Of a DNA stretch of 5,977 bases, positions 1 to 5,977 are shown in pieces. Every line of letters begins with the position of its first letter. Positions within the stretch are counted from its first letter, which is position 1. The DNA is from an uncultured Flavobacteriales bacterium. GTDB taxonomy: Bacteria > Bacteroidota > Bacteroidia > Flavobacteriales_D > Sanyastnellaceae. The position numbers and the translations under genes are program-made. The notes beneath the pieces are model-generated. The model saw only the letters and a program-made list of their open reading frames with translations, made no database searches and was not told where the DNA came from. The stretch covers positions 1 to 5,977 of the forward strand of contig CALKUW010000071.1 in NCBI GenBank assembly GCA_937996585.1. The letters are read 5' to 3'.

Positions 1-111
1 TTCCACATCGGATTCCTGGTGTCGCTCACGCTCCTTTTTGCCGTTCTAGTGGACTTGACCCTGCTGCCTGTGCTGCTTGCGGCTGGTCAACGAAAGGCGC
101 GCTTGGACTAA
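1..111 (+). CDS. C-terminal end of an RND/MMPL-type membrane transporter (5' end outside window)
   Basis: Only the last 36 codons and the TAA stop are in the window, in frame 1. The visible peptide is one long hydrophobic stretch (starting FHIGFLVSLTLLFAVLVDL) followed by LLPVLL and a short basic cytoplasmic tail ending RKARLD. This pattern, a final transmembrane helix with an acidic residue followed by LLP-hydrophobic and a short charged tail, is typical of the last helix of RND-superfamily exporters of the MMPL type, which move lipids or other hydrophobic substrates across the inner membrane. The stop lies 9 nt before the next gene, so the two are probably co-transcribed. The family call rests on a short tail, and another polytopic membrane protein is possible. 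Confidence 0.6.
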   Translation, partial: FHIGFLVSLTLLFAVLVDLTLLPVLLAAGQRKARLD

Positions 112-120
112 CTTCCCGGC

Positions 121-1113
121 ATGACGCGCCGCCGCACCTTCCTCCGACAGCTCGGAGCATCGGCCCTCCTCCTTGGACTGGACCCGACCCGGCTCCTGCA
201 GGCCCGCTCCATTGAACACCCTGCACGCCCCATGAGCGGCGAGAGGTTTTCAGGAGGACACATGCTGAGCACCTGGAACCACGGTATCGTCTCCAATGAG
301 GAGGGATGGCGCCAGATGAGGAACGGAGGCAACGCCCTGGACGCGGTGGTGGAAGGCACCGCCGTGGTGGAGAGCGACCCGACGGGGACTTCCGTGGGTT
401 TGGGTGGACGGCCCGACCGGGAGGGCAAGGTGACGCTCGATGCGTGCGTCATGGGGCCCGATGGCGATGCCGGTGGCGTCTGTTTCCTCGAGGACATCGA
501 ACACCCGGTGCGCGTGGCCCGCAAGGTCATGGAGACCACCCCCCATGTCCTGCTCGCCGGCACCGGTGCACGGGATTTCGCATTGGCCCATGGGTTCACA
601 CCGCGCAACCTCCTCACGGAAGACAGCCGGCGGGCCTGGGAAGCGTGGAAGCAAAGCGCTGAATACAAGCCCATCATCAACGTGGAGAACCACGATACGA
701 TCGGCATGCTCGCCCAGGACCACGATGGTCGCCTGGCCGGCGCCTGCACCACAAGCGGCCTGGCCTACAAGCTGCGGGGCCGCGTCGGCGACAGCCCCAT
801 CATCGGGGCGGGCCTCTTCGTGGACGATGAGGTCGGAGCCTGCACGGCCACAGGGCTGGGAGAAGCCGTGATGAAGACGTTGGGGTCCTTCCTCGTCGTG
901 GAGCTGATTCGGCAGGGACGTACCCCTCAGGCAGCCTGCGAGGAAGCCGTGGACCGCATCATGCGCAAGATGCCGGTCGCGGACCTGCAGGTGGGCTACC
1001 TCGCCATGGATACAGCAGGAAATGCCGGCGCCTGTGCGATCCACCCGGGATTCAACTACGCCCGCACCGTGGCCGGAACGACCGAGCTGGTCGATGCCCC
1101 TTCCCGCGCCTGA
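121..1113 (+). CDS. N4-(beta-N-acetylglucosaminyl)-L-asparaginase (glycosylasparaginase), Tat-exported
   Basis: A 330-residue Ntn-hydrolase that would cleave the bond between N-acetylglucosamine and asparagine in N-glycan remnants. The N-terminus is a clear Tat signal: RRRTFLR at residues 3-9 followed by the hydrophobic stretch LGASALLLGL, which also supports this start and predicts a periplasmic enzyme. The mature part contains LSTWNHG (Trp52), GGRPDR and HDTIGM. The family's autoproteolysis site is Asp192-Thr193, with Thr193 the new N-terminal nucleophile. Residues equivalent to those I recall from the flavobacterial structure (W11, T152, T170, R180, D183, T203, G204) all fall at a constant offset of 41: W52, T193, T211, R221, D224, T244, G245. 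There is therefore no net indel across the catalytic core. The length is normal for the family and the gene looks intact. It lies 9 nt after the transporter and 5 nt before the prenyltransferase gene. The real substrate in this organism is unknown. Confidence 0.93.
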   Translation: MTRRRTFLRQLGASALLLGLDPTRLLQARSIEHPARPMSGERFSGGHMLSTWNHGIVSNEEGWRQMRNGGNALDAVVEGTAVVESDPTGTSVGLGGRPDREGKVTLDACVMGPDGDAGGVCFLEDIEHPVRVARKVMETTPHVLLAGTGARDFALAHGFTPRNLLTEDSRRAWEAWKQSAEYKPIINVENHDTIGMLAQDHDGRLAGACTTSGLAYKLRGRVGDSPIIGAGLFVDDEVGACTATGLGEAVMKTLGSFLVVELIRQGRTPQAACEEAVDRIMRKMPVADLQVGYLAMDTAGNAGACAIHPGFNYARTVAGTTELVDAPSRA

Positions 1114-1118
1114 CCTCC

Positions 1119-2054
1119 ATGGAAAAGCCCAACCTGTCCAGCAAGCGCACCAACCTCGACGGTGTCATCCGGCTTACCCGGCCGGGCAACCTCGCCATTG
1201 CCGCCGCCACCATGGCCGTGTTGCACTGGGGCTGGCTGGTCCGATGGGCGGATGCGCCGCCGTCAACGGCAGGTGGCCACCTCAACCTGGCATTGGGCAT
1301 GGCCGTGGTGGTGCTGCTGATGGCCGCCGGCAACCTCATCAACGCCTACTTCGATGTGGACGAGGACCGCATCAACCGTCCGGACCGCGCCATCGTGGAC
1401 CGGAGCGTCAAACGCCGCGTCCTGATCCTGACCCACCAGGTGCTCAACGGCCTCGGCTTGGCGGCCGCGCTCTGGTTGACCCTGCGGACGGGCAACCCCA
1501 TGCTCGTCAGCATGGCCGCCCTCATCAGCTTCCTGCTGTGGCGCTACAGCGCGCGCTGGAAGGGGCGCCCGAACACGGGCAACATCGTCGTGGCGGCGCT
1601 CCTGGCGGCCGTTCCGCTCTGGTTGCTCACCCTTGAGTGGTCTGCCTGGCCCGCCCCCTCACGCCCCATGCTCGCCGTGGCATTGTGCACCTTCGCCGGC
1701 TTCGCCTTCGCGGTCGGATGGCAGCGCGAGCTTGTCAAGGACGCGCTCGACATCGAAGGCGACCGAAAAGCGGGCAAGCAGACCTGGACGGTGGTCCACG
1801 GCGCGGAACGGACCCGCATCCGCACCTCACGCGGCATTTTGGTGACCGTGCTCCTGTACGCATTGACCATCGGCATATTCAACATCCATGACAATCTGCT
1901 TTTACTGACGGGGTCGGCCGTACCGGGATTGACCCTTTTGCTGGCTTGGATTTCCCTGCGCGGGTCATCCCCACATTGGAGAAGGGTCAATGCCTTGCTC
2001 AAATGGACCTTGATTATAGGTTTCATGCAAGCCCTGTGGCTTTCCCCCATTTGA
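1119..2054 (+). CDS. UbiA-family prenyltransferase, probably geranylgeranylglycerol-phosphate geranylgeranyltransferase type
   Basis: A 311-residue polytopic inner-membrane protein that would transfer a polyprenyl group from its diphosphate to an acceptor. Both Asp-rich motifs of the family are present. The first is NAYFDVDEDRINRPDR at residues 75-90, with D79 and D83 as expected Mg-diphosphate ligands; Ala76 replaces the Asp usual in NDxxD. The second is RELVKDALDIEGDRKAG at residues 203-219, with D208, D211 and D215. The phrase IEGDRKAG followed by a TxTVVHG segment resembles the (S)-2,3-di-O-geranylgeranylglyceryl phosphate synthase-like branch often annotated in Bacteroidota, rather than the ubiquinone or heme O enzymes. 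Hydrophobic stretches near residues 24-41, 56-74, 110-121, 127-141, 155-171, 183-201, 238-254, 261-279 and 293-309 fit about nine membrane helices. It starts 5 nt after the asparaginase stop, so it is probably translationally linked. The acceptor (glycerol phosphate, quinone ring or other) cannot be decided from sequence. Confidence 0.85.
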   Translation: MEKPNLSSKRTNLDGVIRLTRPGNLAIAAATMAVLHWGWLVRWADAPPSTAGGHLNLALGMAVVVLLMAAGNLINAYFDVDEDRINRPDRAIVDRSVKRRVLILTHQVLNGLGLAAALWLTLRTGNPMLVSMAALISFLLWRYSARWKGRPNTGNIVVAALLAAVPLWLLTLEWSAWPAPSRPMLAVALCTFAGFAFAVGWQRELVKDALDIEGDRKAGKQTWTVVHGAERTRIRTSRGILVTVLLYALTIGIFNIHDNLLLLTGSAVPGLTLLLAWISLRGSSPHWRRVNALLKWTLIIGFMQALWLSPI

Positions 2055-2084
2055 CAGGGGATGAAAGATTGATGAAACCATGGG

Positions 2085-2099
2085 TTAATGTGACATTAA
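2085..2099. promoter_or_regulatory. Perfect interrupted palindrome, possible operator
   Basis: TTAATG at 2085-2090 and CATTAA at 2094-2099 are exact reverse complements separated by TGA. The 6-3-6 layout with AT-rich arms suits a binding site for a dimeric regulator better than an RNA terminator, because the stem has only two G-C pairs between arms and no U-tract follows. The function is inferred. It lies 31 nt after the prenyltransferase stop. Confidence 0.3.
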
Positions 2100-2106
2100 T
2101 CTCGGA

Positions 2107-2122
2107 TCGGATTATCATCCGA
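2107..2122 (+). terminator. Short hairpin, weak terminator or operator candidate
   Basis: TCGGAT at 2107-2112 pairs with ATCCGA at 2117-2122 around the four-base loop TATC. A further TCGGAT copy overlaps at 2102-2107, so the 5' arm has two alternative positions. The stem is followed by ATTTGG rather than a T-run, so intrinsic termination is doubtful. It could equally be a protein-binding dyad. Confidence 0.25.
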
Positions 2123-2143
2123 ATTTGGAAACACGAGGTTCGA

Positions 2144-2180
2144 AAAACCTTGATGATGATGCAGGCAAGCATAAGGTTTT
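2144..2180. repeat. 8-bp inverted repeat with A-tract and T-tract arms
   Basis: AAAACCTT at 2144-2151 is the exact reverse complement of AAGGTTTT at 2173-2180, with a 21-nt loop that includes three GAT triplets. An A-tract in front of a stem and a T-tract at its end is the layout of a bidirectional intrinsic terminator, but the G-C core is only two base pairs and the loop is long, so this would be weak. It overlaps the promoter candidate at 2150-2179, and the two readings compete. Confidence 0.3.
2150..2179 (+). promoter_or_regulatory. Weak Bacteroidota-type promoter candidate for the large secreted protein
   Basis: The phylum's housekeeping promoters have a TTTG/TTG element near -33 and TAnnTTTG near -7. 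Here TTG at 2150-2152 is followed after 19 nt by TAAGGTTT starting at 2172, which matches 4 of the 6 fixed positions of the -7 element. Transcription would then start roughly near 2185, giving a leader of about 65-70 nt that contains the whole 2195-2252 inverted repeat. The match is imperfect and the call is tentative. Confidence 0.2.
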
Positions 2181-2194
2181 AGACACGACTAAAA

Positions 2195-2252
2195 GACAGG
2201 GACCCGGACAATTTGCGGGGGAAAATCCAACCCTCAAATCCAAATCCCTGTC
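2195..2252 (+). promoter_or_regulatory. Putative structured mRNA leader closing exactly at the start codon
   Basis: GACAGGGA at 2195-2202 is the perfect reverse complement of TCCCTGTC at 2245-2252, and the ATG begins at 2253. The 8-bp stem has five G-C pairs. Directly stacked on its 5' arm is a smaller potential hairpin, CCCG 2203-2206 with CGGG 2216-2219. The rest of the loop (2220-2244) is A/C-rich, with the repeated octamer AAATCCAA at 2223-2230 and 2236-2243. No Shine-Dalgarno sequence is visible, so pairing of the bases next to the AUG could control translation. I do not recognise it as a known riboswitch family. Confidence 0.4.

Positions 2253-5977
<3,725 letters not shown>

Larger units (their letters stand above)
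2055..2252 (+). other. Intergenic region with four inverted repeats
   Basis: This is the only non-coding gap of note, 198 nt between the end of the three-gene cluster and the large secreted-protein gene. It is visibly richer in A+T than its neighbours. Short reading frames cross it but have no supporting features. It contains, in order, a dyad at 2085-2099, a hairpin at 2107-2122, an inverted repeat at 2144-2180 and an inverted repeat at 2195-2252 that abuts the start codon. It presumably holds the end of the upstream transcript and the promoter and leader of the downstream gene. Confidence 0.8.

Noticed and set aside
250..1044. Long minus-strand frame across the asparaginase gene.
   Set aside because: It lies opposite a complete, well-recognised enzyme with all catalytic residues. 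The frame is a result of high GC content and gives a Cys/His/Gly-rich peptide resembling no family I know.
2051..2056. TTGACA, a match to a sigma-70 -35 box, right at the prenyltransferase stop.
   Set aside because: No TATAAT-like element follows at 16-18 nt, and this phylum uses a different promoter consensus.
1946..2182. Small + strand frame covering the end of the prenyltransferase gene and the intergenic dyads.
   Set aside because: It starts inside the prenyltransferase in another frame, changes composition half-way and has no recognisable start context or domain.

Overview
The window reads as a high-GC member of the Bacteroidota, probably Flavobacteriales-like. This is inferred from gene families, not from a marker gene. 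Three things point that way: a glycosylasparaginase that aligns without gaps to the flavobacterial enzyme around its active site; a UbiA enzyme of the geranylgeranylglycerol-phosphate type common in that phylum; and a large secreted protein from a beta-helix-like family common there. None of the three visible start codons has a clear Shine-Dalgarno sequence, which also fits.

Positions 1-2054 hold three genes on the + strand packed head to tail, with 9-nt and 5-nt gaps, so they are probably one transcript. They are the last 36 codons of an RND/MMPL-type membrane transporter, a Tat-exported N4-(beta-N-acetylglucosaminyl)-L-asparaginase with all key active-site residues, and an intact UbiA-family prenyltransferase. 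The three do not form an obvious pathway. The grouping may simply reflect envelope-related functions.

Positions 2055-2252 are the only sizeable non-coding gap. It is more AT-rich than its surroundings and holds four inverted repeats: a perfect 6-3-6 dyad, a 6-bp stem with a 4-nt loop, an 8-bp inverted repeat with a 21-nt loop, and an 8-bp inverted repeat whose 3' arm ends exactly at the base before the next start codon. Termination and promoter functions probably sit here, but none can be fixed from sequence alone.

From 2253 to the window end (5977) runs one uninterrupted + strand reading frame, more than 1,241 codons long and with no stop in the window. It begins with a signal peptide and then consists of three tandem copies of a domain of about 420 residues, the third cut by the window edge. 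Units 1 and 2 are about 92% identical in protein by eye count and share a 72-bp stretch without a single difference. Unit 3 is more diverged and uses different codons. Two sets of cysteines appear and disappear together between units, which suggests unit-specific disulfides. This triplicated, acidic, secreted protein and its structured leader are the most unusual content of the window. The long open frame on the opposite strand is a by-product of codon use in this gene.
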